A stretch of 64,000 nt of DNA from Sinonovacula constricta (Eukaryota > Mollusca > Bivalvia > Cardiida > Solecurtidae). The notes beneath the pieces were generated by a model. That model had not been told where the DNA came from. It searched no databases and saw only the letters and a list, made by a program, of their open reading frames with translations. This document shows, in pieces, positions 49,020 through 61,670 of this stretch (the first letter of the stretch is position 1; every line of letters starts with the position of its first letter). The stretch lies in the NCBI GenBank assembly GCA_007844125.1, contig CM017556.1, positions 19,522,110 to 19,586,109 on the forward strand, written 5' to 3'. The translations under genes and the position numbers were made by a program.

Positions 49020-51240
49020 TTATTGTCAAACCTGCACTCTATGTCAAGCTATAAAAAACCAATGGACAAAATTGACAGACCATTCTGATCAATCCTCCAC
49101 CTTGTCAAGATTTCATATAACTAAAAGAAGAAATGGTTAAATTTAATGTTAATAATTTACATGATATATTCTTGGATAATAAAACTTGTATAATAAGAGA
49201 AAACTGGTTTATTAGGCATGCGTGGACTGCCAAGTTTTACAATGAAAGACAGGCAAAATTATAGCCAAGAGACACCCTTGAAAACTTACAAGGTACATCC
49301 TTGGATAAATAACACATCATTTAATATATGGGATATATCATTTTTGTCAAACCAGGAGTGTTTGTCAAGCTTTAAAATTACAGATGGACAAAATAATAGT
49401 CAAGGCTCACCCTTGATAACTTTCAAGGGACATCCTTGGATAAATAACACAGCCTTATCATTCTTATTAAACCAAGGGCGTTTGTCAAGCTTTAAAATTA
49501 CCGATGGACAAAATTAAAGCCAAGGCTCACCCTTGATAACTTTCAAGGAACATCCTTGGATAAATAACACAGCCTTTAAAATGCAGGATATATCATTCTT
49601 GTCAAAGCAGGAGAGGTTGTCAAGCTTTAACATTACCGATGGACAAATTTATAGCCAGGGCACATCCTTGATAACTTACAAGGTACATCCTTGGATAAAT
49701 AACACAGCCTTTAAAATGCAGCATATATCATTCTTCTCAAACCAAGGGCGTTTGTCAAGCTTTAAAATTACCGATGGACAAATTTATAGCCAAGGCATAT
49801 CCTTGACAACTTATAAGGTACATCACTGGATGAATAACACATTATCTAAAATACAGGACATATCATTCTTGTCAAACCAGGGGTGTTTGTCAAGCTTTAA
49901 AATTACTGATGGACAAACTTATAGCCAAGACACACCCTTGATAACTTTCAAGGTACATCCTTGGATAAATAGCACAATATCTAAAATACGGGATAGATCA
50001 TTCTTGTCAAACCAGGAGTGTTTGTCAAGCTTTAAAATTACTGATGGACAAACTTATAGCCAAGGCACACCCTTGATAACTTACAAGGTACATCCTTGGA
50101 TAAATAACACATTATTTAAAATATGGGATATATCATTCTTGTCAAACCAGGAGTGTTTGTCAAGCTTTAAAATTACAGATAGACAATAAATATAGCCAAG
50201 ACACACCCTTGATAACTTACAAGGTACATCCTTGGATAAATAACACATTATTTATTTTAAATACGAGATACATCATTCTTGTCAAACCAGGAGTGTTTGT
50301 CAAGCTTTAAAATTACTGATGGACAAACTTATAGCCAAGGCACACCCTTGATAACGTACAAGGTACATCCTTGGATAAATAACACATTATTTAAAATATG
50401 GGATATATCATTCTTGTCAAACCAGGAGTGTTTGTCAAGCTTTAAAATTACAGATAGACAAAAAATATAGCCAAGACACACCCTTGATAACTTACAAGGT
50501 ACATCCTTGGATAAATAACACATTATTTATTTTAAATACGAGATATATCATTCTTGTCAAACCAGGAGTGTTTGTCAAGCTTTAAAATTACAGATAGACA
50601 AAATTATAGCCAAGACACACCCTTGATAACTTACAAGGTACATCCTTGGATAAATAACACAATATTTAAAATATGGGATATATCATTCTTGTCAAGCCAG
50701 GAGTGTTTGTCAAGCTTTAAAATTCTCGATGGACAAAATTATAGCCAAGACAAACCCTTGATAACTGTCAAGGTCCATCATAAATAACACAGCATATAAA
50801 ATAAAAGACAAATAATTCTTGTCAAGCCAGGAAATTTTGACAGTTTATCAAGCTTTCAAATAACCAATGGATAAAATAATGACCAAGGTTCACCTCTTAT
50901 AACTGACAAGGTACATGGATTGGATTGGATTTGCCAGCATTTTTGCCGATACTGTGAAGCGACTTTTTTATCATTATTACACAGGGGCACTTATGAGGTG
51001 CCCAGGGACTGAACCCTGTCAGTCAATTATACTCACACCGACGAGTCAGGCATAATGCTGTCCCCTTAGCCCCGAGCATTAGGAGGGAAGCCACTCCTAC
51101 CAACTTTAAAGTCTTTGGTTTGTCTCGGCTGGGGTTTGAACCCGCGACCTCCCGATCCGCAAGCCGACGCTCTTCCAATTGAGCTATTGCTACCGGTCCT
51201 ACAAGGTATATCCTTGGATACATAGCACAGATTATTTAAT
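49020..51240. repeat. 135-bp satellite, about 14 units, ends decayed
   Basis: The anchor CAAGCTTTAAAATTA recurs at 49621, 49756, 49891, 50026, 50161, 50301, 50436, 50576 and 50711: spacing 135 bp, or 140 where TTTAT is inserted. One unit (49376-49486) is 110 bp. Because 135 is 45 codons, the plus strand stays open over several units (49533-50189) with repeats such as SFLSNQECLSSFKITD. No start, splice or secretion signal frames it and neighbouring units carry stops, so it is best taken as satellite. Units decay before 49200 and after 50790. Confidence 0.93.
50917..51200 (-). repeat. tRNA-derived SINE, family B, copy 1, inserted in the 135-bp satellite
   Basis: Minus-strand A box TAGCTCAATTGG (51175-51186) and B box with GGGTTCAAACCCC (51132-51143), then a body with AGACTTTAAAGTTGGTAG, CCTCCTAATGC, AAGGGGACAGCATTA, GGTTCAGTCCCTG and TGCCCCTGTG. 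Flanked by ACAAGGTACAT (50906-50916) and ACAAGGTATAT (51201-51211), a 10/11 target-site duplication of satellite sequence. Confidence 0.92.
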
Positions 51241-51403
51241 GAAAGATGCATCACAGATTATTTAATGAAAGATGCATCAAATTAAAATAACTAATAAAGA
51301 ATAAAAAAAATAATATACATTTCAAAGGCGATAAAGTTATGTTATACTTGCCTTTATGTACAGAAAAAGTAAGATACATACTTATGTAATATAACAGTTG
51401 GAT

Positions 51404-51422
51404 CATATATATATATATATGT
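51404..51422. repeat. TA dinucleotide run
   Basis: Short (AT)n tract. Confidence 0.9.
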
Positions 51423-51522
51423 ATAAAATGTTCTAGGAAATAAACAGCATTTTGAAAACACACACATATATGGACATCTATACAACAAATATATGGTTTT
51501 TGGTTCAAGATTGTAACAAGTA

Positions 51523-52372
51523 CAGTCAACTCTCGTTATCTCAAATTTCAAGGGACCTTTGAAAATAGTTTGAAATATCCGAAGTTTGAGTTATCAGAAT
51601 TTTAGGATAGTTTGTGCAAATCTTAAAAATCTTATCTGCTACACGATGACTGGTAATGACTGAAATTCCTTGTTATAGATGCCACTGTAAACTAAGTTTC
51701 TGCAAGTTTGTGTGGTTTTGTATGTTTAAAGTGTTATTAGAGTTTTTACAATGTAATTTAATATTCTTTTTATTGTAGGTTGTTGCGTCGTCGTAAGTGC
51801 ATGGCCTAATTTATTCAAAAATCAGTACGTGTATTGTGGGTAGGTAGTGGAAGAATGATAAAATCACAAACGCGACCTCTCATTTTATTTACAAGTTGAG
51901 AAGGCCGTGTCAACAAGTTCTCAAAAACTGTTACAACAACAAGTACAGACTGAAACACTTTAATCAGCGTTAATAGATTAACGAAATTGTTGTTCATTAA
52001 ATCAGCTAATTAAATAATAAACCATTAACCTCTTCTCTAAATTACGTAACATCCTTATTGCCGATAATTGGCGATAAAACTCGCGCCCAAATCTTCGCGA
52101 GTTTCACGGTAGGTGTGAAAATCACTATTGTTGCCGTTTTGCATCTTATAGCAATTTGAAGTTTGAGATAGACCAACTGATTTCAACTGTTTTATACGTG
52201 TGGGGACGACAAAGAATTAAGTTTGATATATCCGATAATTTGACACATCCTAATTTGAGTTAAGCGGAGTCGAACTATATAGAAACTATAGGGAAAAAAC
52301 GGGACCGTAGAAAACAGTTTGACATAACCAGAAATTTGAGATAACCGATTTTGAGATAACGAGAGTTGACTG
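51523..52372. mobile_element. pogo/Tigger-type non-autonomous DNA transposon (MITE), 850 bp
   Basis: Perfect 23-bp terminal inverted repeats start CAGTCAACTCTCGTT and are flanked by TA on both sides (51521-51522 and 52373-52374), the Tc1/mariner-pogo target. Inside both ends lie several variants of TTTGAGATAACCGA (TTGAAATATCCGAAG, TTTGAGTTATCAG, TTTGATATATCCGATA, TTTGACATAACCAG), likely subterminal transposase-binding repeats. There is no transposase ORF, so it must be moved in trans. Intact ends suggest fairly recent insertion. Confidence 0.93.
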
Positions 52373-52374
52373 TA

Positions 52375-54269
52375 TGTCAAATTATGTACAAGCAGACCAA
52401 TAAGATTCTGAAATTGTCATGCTAGAAGCACACAAGTTCAATTAATCTTATTTTTCCTACCTTTTTTCTTTTTAAAACATACACACATAGTTCATTGTTA
52501 AATCATCACGCACTGATAAATTGTAATTGTACATTCTTTTTGGTTCAGTCGTGACCATCACCAAGATTAACCTGATTAACTCTTATTACTGAAATTATTA
52601 CGAAACACATTGACAGACCCCGATACTGTTCGGCATTTATGTTAGGTAATAGCACAAATTACGTATCCTTGTATCAAAGACTTGGTCTGACTTTCAGAAT
52701 CATTTGAGATTTTATTCAAGCTCACATTTTGACTCCATGAATACTTCTTAGCCTGATATAATATTGCATTCCATTTTTAAATACAATATTATCTTTGCAC
52801 GATAAAGGTTTAGTTTAACTGCAATGAACTGTGAACGCTCTTTAACTAAATGGTAAGCAAACTATCTATTGAGATATGTTATTCTGCAAGAAAAGCATGG
52901 TCATGTTAGTTTTGAGATGGAATACATTTAAGGTAAACTTGCCAATTTGTCAAGCCATGTTGTTAAACGTATCAGAATATTAAGAGCTATGTCAAAGGCA
53001 GCCAATACTGAAAGAGGGCCACTTAAGGAACATATCATCCACATACGCTGACTCTAGCTCTAGAAGATTCTGACAAAAAGAGTTTTAAAATGTCAGCTTA
53101 CAGTCAAAGTAGCCACCCTCCCCAGTATATCCCCCAAGTATAGTAAAAATATATATGCAATTTCCAATACAGAAAAATAATTTGACCACAATTTAATTTA
53201 ATTTAATGTGCAAATCTCAACTACAACAAACAAGACATATACACAGTGCAAACCCAAATAGACGTTGAAAACTTATACAATAATAAAACAATACAATAAT
53301 CATTATATACAACAATTATTTTGCAACACAATGGTTAAAACTGTGACAAGTGGTGACATTTTACAAAACAGACAGCTAATGCAAATGATTAAAAAGAAAA
53401 GTGACCATACTTTAAGATATATATTTCTAAGATAGCCAACAAATATACAGCATTCATAAAAGAAAACATTCAAAATAATACACCATGTATATTACCCTAA
53501 TTCGTTCATTTTATAGTCAACAGTTGGGTATTTTTGTAGATTGTACATAGTGAAGTGTGAAAAGAGGTAATTATGTAACTGCATTAAATTAATTATGGAA
53601 ATTACGGAAATTAGAGTACATGTGGAGTAAATGACACAAACATGTTCCCATAATTATATTTCCATAATTCTTACAAATAATTTTCACATTCAATATATTG
53701 CTTATTATTGTTTATTTCCAATTTTTAACTTGAATAAAAAGTAATTATGTCATTTTCGATTTTGTCCGCTTTCGTAATCTTTCTCTACACACAGTAAACA
53801 TACAAATTGACAGATCTACACTTACCAAAATTAACACTATGAATTACGATTACAATTGCTGTCATGAAACTCTGTATGCCATAATATAGTCTTCCCATTA
53901 AGAAACAAAAAAAAAACCTGTTTTGCAGGAAATGAAAATCAGACATTTGATGTCTAGTCAAATCTATGTAGTCTGTGTCATTCTGAAATACACACAACAT
54001 GGCAGTAAAAGATGGACATACTAGAACAAGATAACATTGAACAGTCCTGGTTTACTTCAACAATTACGGAACAAATGTTGGTGACAAACATGTTATGTGC
54101 AGTTAATATATGCAGTAAATGTTATTTGCACTTGTATGCCAGAGGTACTTTCAGAGAAACCATTTATCAAATTTAAATTTATCTCCATAACTAATGTTTA
54201 AGAAGGACAGCTTTAATGACCCAATGAAGGTTTCAAGCAATTGTAATGTTCATATTCTCTGCAGAGAAT
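52375..54269. other. gene-free stretch left of the NLR gene
   Basis: Contains a 53013-53090 fragment of the repeat at 47064. No polyadenylation region can be assigned with confidence. Confidence 0.5.
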
Positions 54270-54606
54270 TTGTATCACTTGTATTTCAAGAGGCATTTTA
54301 TTTCTAGCATACTGTCCATCAGAGAATCTTTTCTACTTTGCTTTAACAATTTAATACTGATAAGAGTGACTTCCTTCATGGCTGGACTCAGACTCACATT
54401 CGTGATAGATATGTACAACAGAGCAAGAGTTCTCCATTCTCCAGATTTCACAGATCTACTTTCAGCAAACATGTACTACTATTATGTTGCGTGCAGTGAA
54501 TATATACCATATATGGTAGACCTGACTGTTTACATACCAAGCCTTTTTATGCTGATCACACATTCCATTAGAGAAACTAATCCACTATGATTTAACAGTT
54601 TAATTT
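54270..54606 (-). pseudogene. decayed leucine-rich units downstream of the NLR stop
   Basis: Translating past the stop in other frames gives LSLEIKLLNHSGLVSLMEC (around 54558-54615) and LSPAMKEVTL with SIKLLKQSRKDSLMDS (around 54310-54400). Both match the repeated LSPAIRELTL and IKLLKHSGIVSLMES segments of the intact units. Spacing between them is close to 240 bp. The array once ran at least two units further and has been cut off by frameshift and stop. Confidence 0.82.
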
Positions 54607-57600
54607 CTAGACTGAGGTACTCTTTCTCTCCATGAGCAGCAACATCTCATATATAAACACAGAAATATGTCTTCGTTTTCCTATGTTACACAACAGAGGC
54701 ATCCCAGAAGCAGACATTCCAGACAGTTCAATACATCTCAGATTATCCAGCATTGATAAATCTACATTATGGGAACATTGTCCAGAATCACTGTGTAGCT
54801 CTTTGCAGGAAATATCAGTCATGTTTAAATACCATAGTCTTTTCATGGTGAAAAAACTTTCCATCACAGACACTACTCCACTGTGTTTTAACAATTTAAT
54901 GTCATCAAGACAAAGCACCTCAATGGCTGGGCTCAGACACACCTCCGTAGCAGTTATGTTCCACAGTAGAACATGTATCAGCTTATCCAGCTTGGATAAA
55001 TCTACATTCAGAAAACATTTGTATCTACCATGTTCCCTGCAGTAAATATCATGCATGATTATATACCTAAGTGTTTTCATGGTGGACACACTTTCCATCA
55101 GAGACACTATTCCACTGTGTTTTAACACTTGAATGTTATCAAGATTAAGCCCCGTCAAGGCTGGGCTCAGACACACCTCTGTAGCAGACATTCCAGACAG
55201 TTTAATAGTTGTCAGATTATTCATCATTGATAAATCTACATTAAGGGAATATTGTTCAGAATCACTATGAAGCTCTTTGCAGGTAATATCAGTCATGTTT
55301 ATATACCATAGTGTTTTCATGCTAGACACACTTTCCATGAGAGACACTATTCCACTGTGTTTTAACAATTTAATGTTATTTAGAATAAGCCTCTCAATGG
55401 CTGGGCTCAGACACATCTCTGTAGCAGACATTTCAGACAGTTCAACAGATGTCAGTTTATCCAGCATTGATAAATCTACATTAAGAGAACATTGTTCAGA
55501 ATCACTATGTAGCTCTTTGCAGGTAATATCAGTCATGTTTATATCCCGTAGTCTTTTCATGCTGGACACACTTTCCATCAGAGACACTATTCCACTGTGT
55601 TTTAACAATTTAATGTTATTTAAAGTAAGCTCCCTAATGGCTGGGCTCAAACACATCTCTGTAGCAGACATTCCAGACAGTTCTATAGATCTCAGATTTT
55701 CCAGCATTGATAAATCTACATTAAAGGAACATTGTTCAAAATCACTATGTAGCTCTTTGCAGGTAATATCAGTCATGTCTATGTACCTTAGTGTTTTCAT
55801 GCTGGACACACTTTCCATCAGAGACACTATTCCACTGTGTTTTAACAATTTAATGTTATTTAGAGTAAGCTTCCTAATGTCTGGGCTCAAACACATCTCT
55901 GTAGCAGACATTCCAGTCAGTTTAATAAATCTCAACTTACTAGTATCCAGTATTGAAAAATCTATAATACCACTATCACAAATAGCCATGTGTTGTTCTT
56001 TATTAAAAGTTGGCATTAGGCCACAATGTGTGGGGTCAATGATATTTTTTTCATCCCATACAATGCCTCTTAAGTTTACTTTTGGACAGTAATTCCTGTT
56101 TTGACATACACTTTCAATGCAGCATTTGTTCACAAGTTCTTGTACTGAGATGAATTGGTATCTATCTTCCCACTTGCCAGTGGGATGTTTTGTTTTGTCA
56201 AACATTTTTTCCAGTTGAACTTCTATTAACCTTTCAAATTCATTAGTCTTCATCCCACTTAGAAATATTAAGATTTCTTCCATCTCAGTCATATTTACCA
56301 TTATGGACTCAATATTTTCAATATATTTGCCAAGACCCATATATAAGGCAGCAAAATATTCTTGAAATGTTTTGTGAGCAAACGAAATGGCTCTCTTCTT
56401 GGAAGTCATATCTGGCACAATACTCTGAGTAAGAATACCAACTTTAAGACATATGCTCATAATGAGCTCCACTTCATCTTCAGTAACACCGAGCTCATCT
56501 GATGTAACATCATCAAACACCAATTTCATTCTATCCCGCTGCAATAATGTTTCAAATGCCAACTTTCCAACAGCCATTAGCAAAGTCTTATAATCATTGC
56601 ATTTTCCATTTTTCTTGAAAACATTCGGTGTTGTGATAGACGGATCAATTGAATGTTTGAAAGCCCCCCTACCCTCTCTCTTTTCTGCTATCTCAAACCA
56701 GAGCTCAAGCAAATTCGTGTAGACCTCTGTCTTCGACTTTCCAAACTCTTTATTGTTAAACCACAAACAGATAAGATGCTTAAGGAGAAATGGTGTATCC
56801 TTCATCTTAATAAGACCAGCTTTTTCTAAATCCATACAAAAATCTCTGTAGGTCATATTTGTATTTTCCTGTGTGTTAAAATAAGTAATTAACTTCTCTC
56901 CAAACATAGAGATGTCTTTAACTCCAATTATGTGGATCTGCCTATCTACTTCGGAGTCCATCAATCGCAAATCTTCTAGTTTCCATGGCCGTGTAAATGT
57001 AATTATTGTATATTTCAGAAACGGATTTCTCATTGGAACTCCGTTACTAATGGATGGATCGGATGAATCTTTTGTTGCTCTCCATTCATCTAAGCCATCG
57101 AGGATTATCAAGCATTTTTCTGCATAAAATTTAAATAGTTCATTTAGAATAAACTTTGATTCAAACATCATAAGTATTTTATTGTTAGGTACAAAATGCT
57201 TGAGAAGCTGGGACTCTATCATTTCCTCGATGTCAAATTGGCCAGCTGCATGTCTCAGTGAAATATAAAAAAGAAAATCAAACTGTTTTAGAGCCATCTC
57301 GAAACCACTTAAGTCAGTATTGATTTTGTCTTGTTGAGTTTTACACCAGGATGATAAAATATATTTAGAAAGCGATGTTTTCCCTATACCAGCATCTCCA
57401 GTAACATAGATTTTGTAGCATTTATGTCCATCACTAAAGAAAAAGTCCTCAAGATTTAATGACATTTCATTTCTATCAGCTGACTGCTTCCGAAGAGCTT
57501 TGTGGTTAATCAACTTCAATTCTGGTATGGCATAGATGTCGTCGATATCAGTCTCCCTCATTGAAGAGGGCGCAGCAGTGACAGGAGATTTGATCAAAGT

Positions 57601-57641
57601 TTGATAGAGGATCCCCAGACAGCTCCGTAACTCATACCAAC
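54607..57641 (-). CDS. NACHT-LRR (NLR-like) protein, large 3' exon
   Basis: Cytoplasmic STAND ATPase of the NLR class, typically an innate immune sensor. The exon starts at an acceptor (ATTTCAG, phase 1) at 57641 and stays open to a stop at 54607, about 1010 residues. There is no ATG at the start of the open frame, so the N-terminal domain is on upstream exons not found here. Counting from Leu at 57597 as residue 1: Walker A GDAGIGKTS at 67-75, Walker B CLIILDGLDEW at 162-172, TFTRPW (sensor) near 200-205, DTPFLLKHLICLW at 268-280, and FAHKTFQEYFAALY at 406-419, all NACHT hallmarks. From about 547 on, five 80-residue units each hold about three leucine-rich repeats, with the constant phrases LSGMSATE, IKLLKHSGIVSLMES and MTDITCKELHSD. 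Units are exactly 240 bp apart and very alike in DNA. A sixth unit breaks into a foreign tail and stop, so the C-terminus looks truncated. The long uninterrupted frame argues for an active gene. Confidence 0.93.
54690..55970 (-). repeat. 240-bp coding repeats of the NLR leucine-rich region
   Basis: The plus-strand motif GAGACACTATTCCACTGTG recurs at 55103, 55343, 55583 and 55823, 240 bp apart; a variant lies 233-234 bp before the first. High similarity between units suggests recent unequal exchange or gene conversion. Confidence 0.93.
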
Positions 57642-59870
57642 CTGAAATAAAAAGACTGTAGTACTTTAAAAAAAATCAGAACACATTGCATTTTAAGCAG
57701 ACATGTTTTTGTTCTTTGTTATGCATCTTAGTGGTGTAATGTTAAGTTGATGGTAGTGAGTAAAGATGTATTAGTGTATTAGTGTATGATGTATTAGATT
57801 TTATCATCCCATCACACTTTGCTTGAAGCAGCGTTATCTGACACATCATGCAGATCATATTACCAGATAATAGGCCTATAAATCAAGGCATAACTTCCTT
57901 AACTCCCTGTCAAGGTGAGTGTGAGCAGGGCAAATTAAGCACACCTATTTTTTATGACTGTTTTGCTTATTGTGACTCTGAATCAAACACTGGACCCCTA
58001 GTACCTGGAACTGATAATGATACTGCGCTTCTTGGGTCAAAATTATCGGTCCATTTAACTTATAAAATTTGATGGACCTATTTAGTGGACTCAGGCCAGG
58101 AAGACTGAAATAATGTTATGATCTTTTTACACTATTTTGACACTAAAAAGATAGATATTATGTTGACTTGCTGATGCAAACTTTAAACATCAAAGAAATT
58201 TGGCTTCAAGTAAACATAAATAAATATTTGCACTTTATACTGATTTCTGTTTTATTTTTATTTTTTTCAATTGTAAATGTGTTGGTTTTTTTCCACATTT
58301 GTATCATGCGTCAATACACACAAAAATCATTCATTTATATGACAATTTACCTGTCCACACATCCATTAAAAAAAACTCACATGAAAGACTTACAATACAT
58401 ACACAAAACCATTCAAACACCATTCATTGCAGTGTTTTTATCCTTCTTTTAACGGTTCCAGTAAGCGGACCCATTCATAAATGTTTATGGACACGTATGG
58501 ACACCCTTTCTTGACCAGACCCTTCGCAATTACATAAAATTTCCATTTTCAACCAATTTTTCATATTATTCTGCTCTTTTAAAATGTGATTGTCATTTCA
58601 AACTTCACCTGACACAGTCGAGTAATAGGAGTTATTTACTGTAAAGTCCTAAGACTGATTTCATCCAACACTTTCCAAACAAACAATTGCTAAAGAAATG
58701 TTCTGTCATTATTAATCATTATTATAAATATTTATCATTAGTGTTTTCCTAATGACTAACACAAATGCCAAGATCCTATCAAAGGCGTGATACTGTTAAT
58801 TGGTGTAATACCAGTGTATTACCTTGGGAAGCTAGACTTTAAGACTTGATAGTCATAAAGCATGTCCTAAATTAAAATCATTAGACTCATCTTTTTATCA
58901 AAAGAAAACCTGAGGCTTAATACGCAAGATCGGGTCTATCACATGGTTAAGGCTGGTATTGGTTGTCTCCACATGTTAACACCAGTTAACACCAGTAGCC
59001 CATTGTAAAATATCTCTAGAAATGAATGCCCTGCACAAACATGTATAAATATGTGCTAAATTAAATTTAACTTCAAAATGAAAATCCCACTGAGATCTTA
59101 TGATTATAAATTTAAAAAGGCAGACAAAGAAAAACATGCAGTCCCCATTTGAAAAATCTGGGATTGATTGCAATATTTGAGTTTTAAATGAATTCTATCA
59201 AAGTATTACATAAAGATTGACTCTAGAGTTGAATTCTGGATATAAATTATGGCAAATACAACTTGAAACAGGATGAATTTTCTGATGGGCCAAAAGGCAA
59301 AACTACTACCACCATTATCTAATGGAAAAGTGTTGACAACACTGTGTTAACTTGTCCGCTTAGTAAATGGCTTATTTCTCTCACATTTCTCAAAGAATGC
59401 AACAATTTCACTAAAATAGTTGACAAAGTGCACTTTTTTACCAATATTGCTGCAAACATGTCTAGGATGACAAATTACAAGATTTCTTTTGGAGGAAATA
59501 AGATATTTTTCTGCCTCCCAAATAAGACTTTTCAACACATCAATATTTTAATTTCAAACAAGATTTATTTTACTCAACATTACCTTAATCAAAAACTTGT
59601 ATTTTGTTAAAAAAAATAGAATGCATTTATGCATAACTCATAGTTTATAACTTAATGAACTCCATGACATATTATAAAAGATATATATTTTCAATGCATA
59701 CTTTCAGCTGAATTTACCTAATTCACCTAATTTATGTCTGTTAAAAGAAAGTAGTTTTAAAGATCTACAATGTCAAGAGATACAAGAAAAAATGGAACAT
59801 CAACCTGACTCAACACATACATATTTGTTTTTGTTTTTTAAAATGATTGTTTTTGTTTTGTATTTGAAAT
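57642..59870. other. upstream intron of the NLR gene, nothing recognised
   Basis: The 5' exons (commonly Death, CARD or HEPN-like in bivalve NLRs) should lie here or beyond. I could not identify any. Confidence 0.4.
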
Positions 59871-59879
59871 ATATTGCAG

Positions 59880-60097
59880 TGACCAAATTACGATCATAAT
59901 AACGATGCCCAGCCATTTTAGAAGAGAAAAATCCCAGACACTTGTCTGTGTAGAAATACCAACGCACCACAAGTCAGATGGAAGACTTTTCCACATTAAG
60001 TCCTCCGCGCCGAACGGGACTCAAACCCACACGGTGAGAGGCTAAGCAGTCAGAGAAGTTACAAGCCGGCCACTCTACCACGACACCACGGCGGCCC
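59880..60097 (-). repeat. tRNA-derived SINE, family C
   Basis: Minus strand starts GGGGCCGCCGTGG, with an A-box-like TGGTAGAGTGGCCGG (60066-60080) and B box GGTTTGAGTCC (60017-60027). The 50-bp spacing and extra hairpin-like segment recall a class II (Leu/Ser) tRNA. The acceptor ends do not pair and a non-tRNA body follows, so it is a SINE, not a tRNA gene. It abuts the 32-bp array. Confidence 0.65.
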
Positions 60098-60109
60098 CAC
60101 CCATTCAAA

Positions 60110-61670
60110 TGACAAAACAATTTATAAATCCATCCATATACTATTTTATATTTTATTCATACAAACACACATTGAGACACCAACCAGATACACCAAACAA
60201 TACACCAGACCATTTATCACTATACAAACAGCTGCACACATGCACTGAGACAACCACCCATCCATACAAACATACAATAAGACAACCATCCGTCCATACA
60301 CATATCCATTAATACAACAACCCATCAATACACATATCTATTGAGACAACAACCCAACCATACAAAGATCCATTCAAACATCAATAAATCCTTACACATG
60401 TCCATTTAGGCAATTGTCAATCCATACACACGTCTATTGAGACACACATCTATCCATTCGCATGTCCATTGAGACAATAGTCCATCGATACACACGTCCA
60501 CTGAGACAATCATCCATCCAAACACATGTCCGTTGAGACAATCATCCATCCATATGCACGTCCATTGAGACGATCTTCCATCAATACACACGTCCAATGA
60601 GACATTCATCCATCCATACACATATCCTTTGAGACAATAGTCCATCCCTACACACGTCCATTGAGATAATCATCCATACATACACATATCCATTGAGACA
60701 ATAGTCCATTCATACACACGTCCATTGAGACAATCGTCCACCCATACACACGTCCATTGAGACAATCATCTATCCATACAGACGTCCATTAAAAGAACCA
60801 ACCATCCATACACACGTCCATTGAAACAACACCCATCCATACACACGTCCAATGAGACAATAGTCCACCCATACACACGTCCATTGAGACAATCATCTAT
60901 CCATACAGACGTCCATTAAAAGAACCAACCATCCATACACACGTCCATTGAAACAACACCCATCCATACACACGTCCAATGAGACAACCATCCATACAGA
61001 CACACATACAGTGTGACAACCATCCATCCATACACATGTCCATTGAGACAATAGTCCATCCATACACACATCTATTGAAACAATGATCCATCCATACACA
61101 TGTCCATTGAGACAATCTTCCATCCATACAAATGTCCAATGAGACAATCATCCATCCATAAACATGTCCATTAAGACAATCATCCATCCATACACACGTC
61201 CATTGAGACAATAGTCCATCCATACACATGTCCATTGAGACAATCGTCAATCCATACACATGTCCATTGAGACAATAGTCCATCCATACACACGTCCATT
61301 GAGACCATCATCCATCCATATACATATCCATTGAGACAATAGTCCATCCATACACATGTCCATTGAGACAATCGTCCATCCATACACGTCCACTGAGACA
61401 ATCATCTATCCATACACACGTCCATTAAAACAACCATCTATCCATACACACGTACATTGAAACATCCACCCATCCATACACCTGTCCATTGAGAAAAAAC
61501 GTCCATCAATTCACACGTCCATTGAGACAATCATCCATCAATACACATGTCCATTGAGACAACCATCCATCCAAACACACGTCTATTGAGACAATCACCC
61601 ATCCACACACATGTCCATTGAGACAATCATCCATCCATACAAACAACCATTGAGACAATTTACGATGTGG
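60110..61670. repeat. 32-bp tandem array, about 48 copies
   Basis: Unit GAGACAATCATCCATCC plus ATACACATGTCCATT, 32 bp, with frequent ACG/ATG and AGT/ATC switches. Units are irregular at the left end (60110-60420). The minus strand is open for up to 128 codons because the three frames of the unit lack stops; residues repeat every 32. A short related piece lies at 62505-62570. Judged non-coding. Confidence 0.95.

Noticed and set aside
54246..56092. Plus-strand ORFs opposite the NLR leucine-rich region
   Set aside because: They are antisense shadows of the 240-bp units, which are a multiple of three.
59990..60097. Functional tRNA gene
   Set aside because: A/B boxes are present but acceptor ends do not pair and a SINE body follows.
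60893..61401. Repeat protein on the minus strand of the 32-bp array
   Set aside because: All three frames of the unit lack stops, so openness is trivial.
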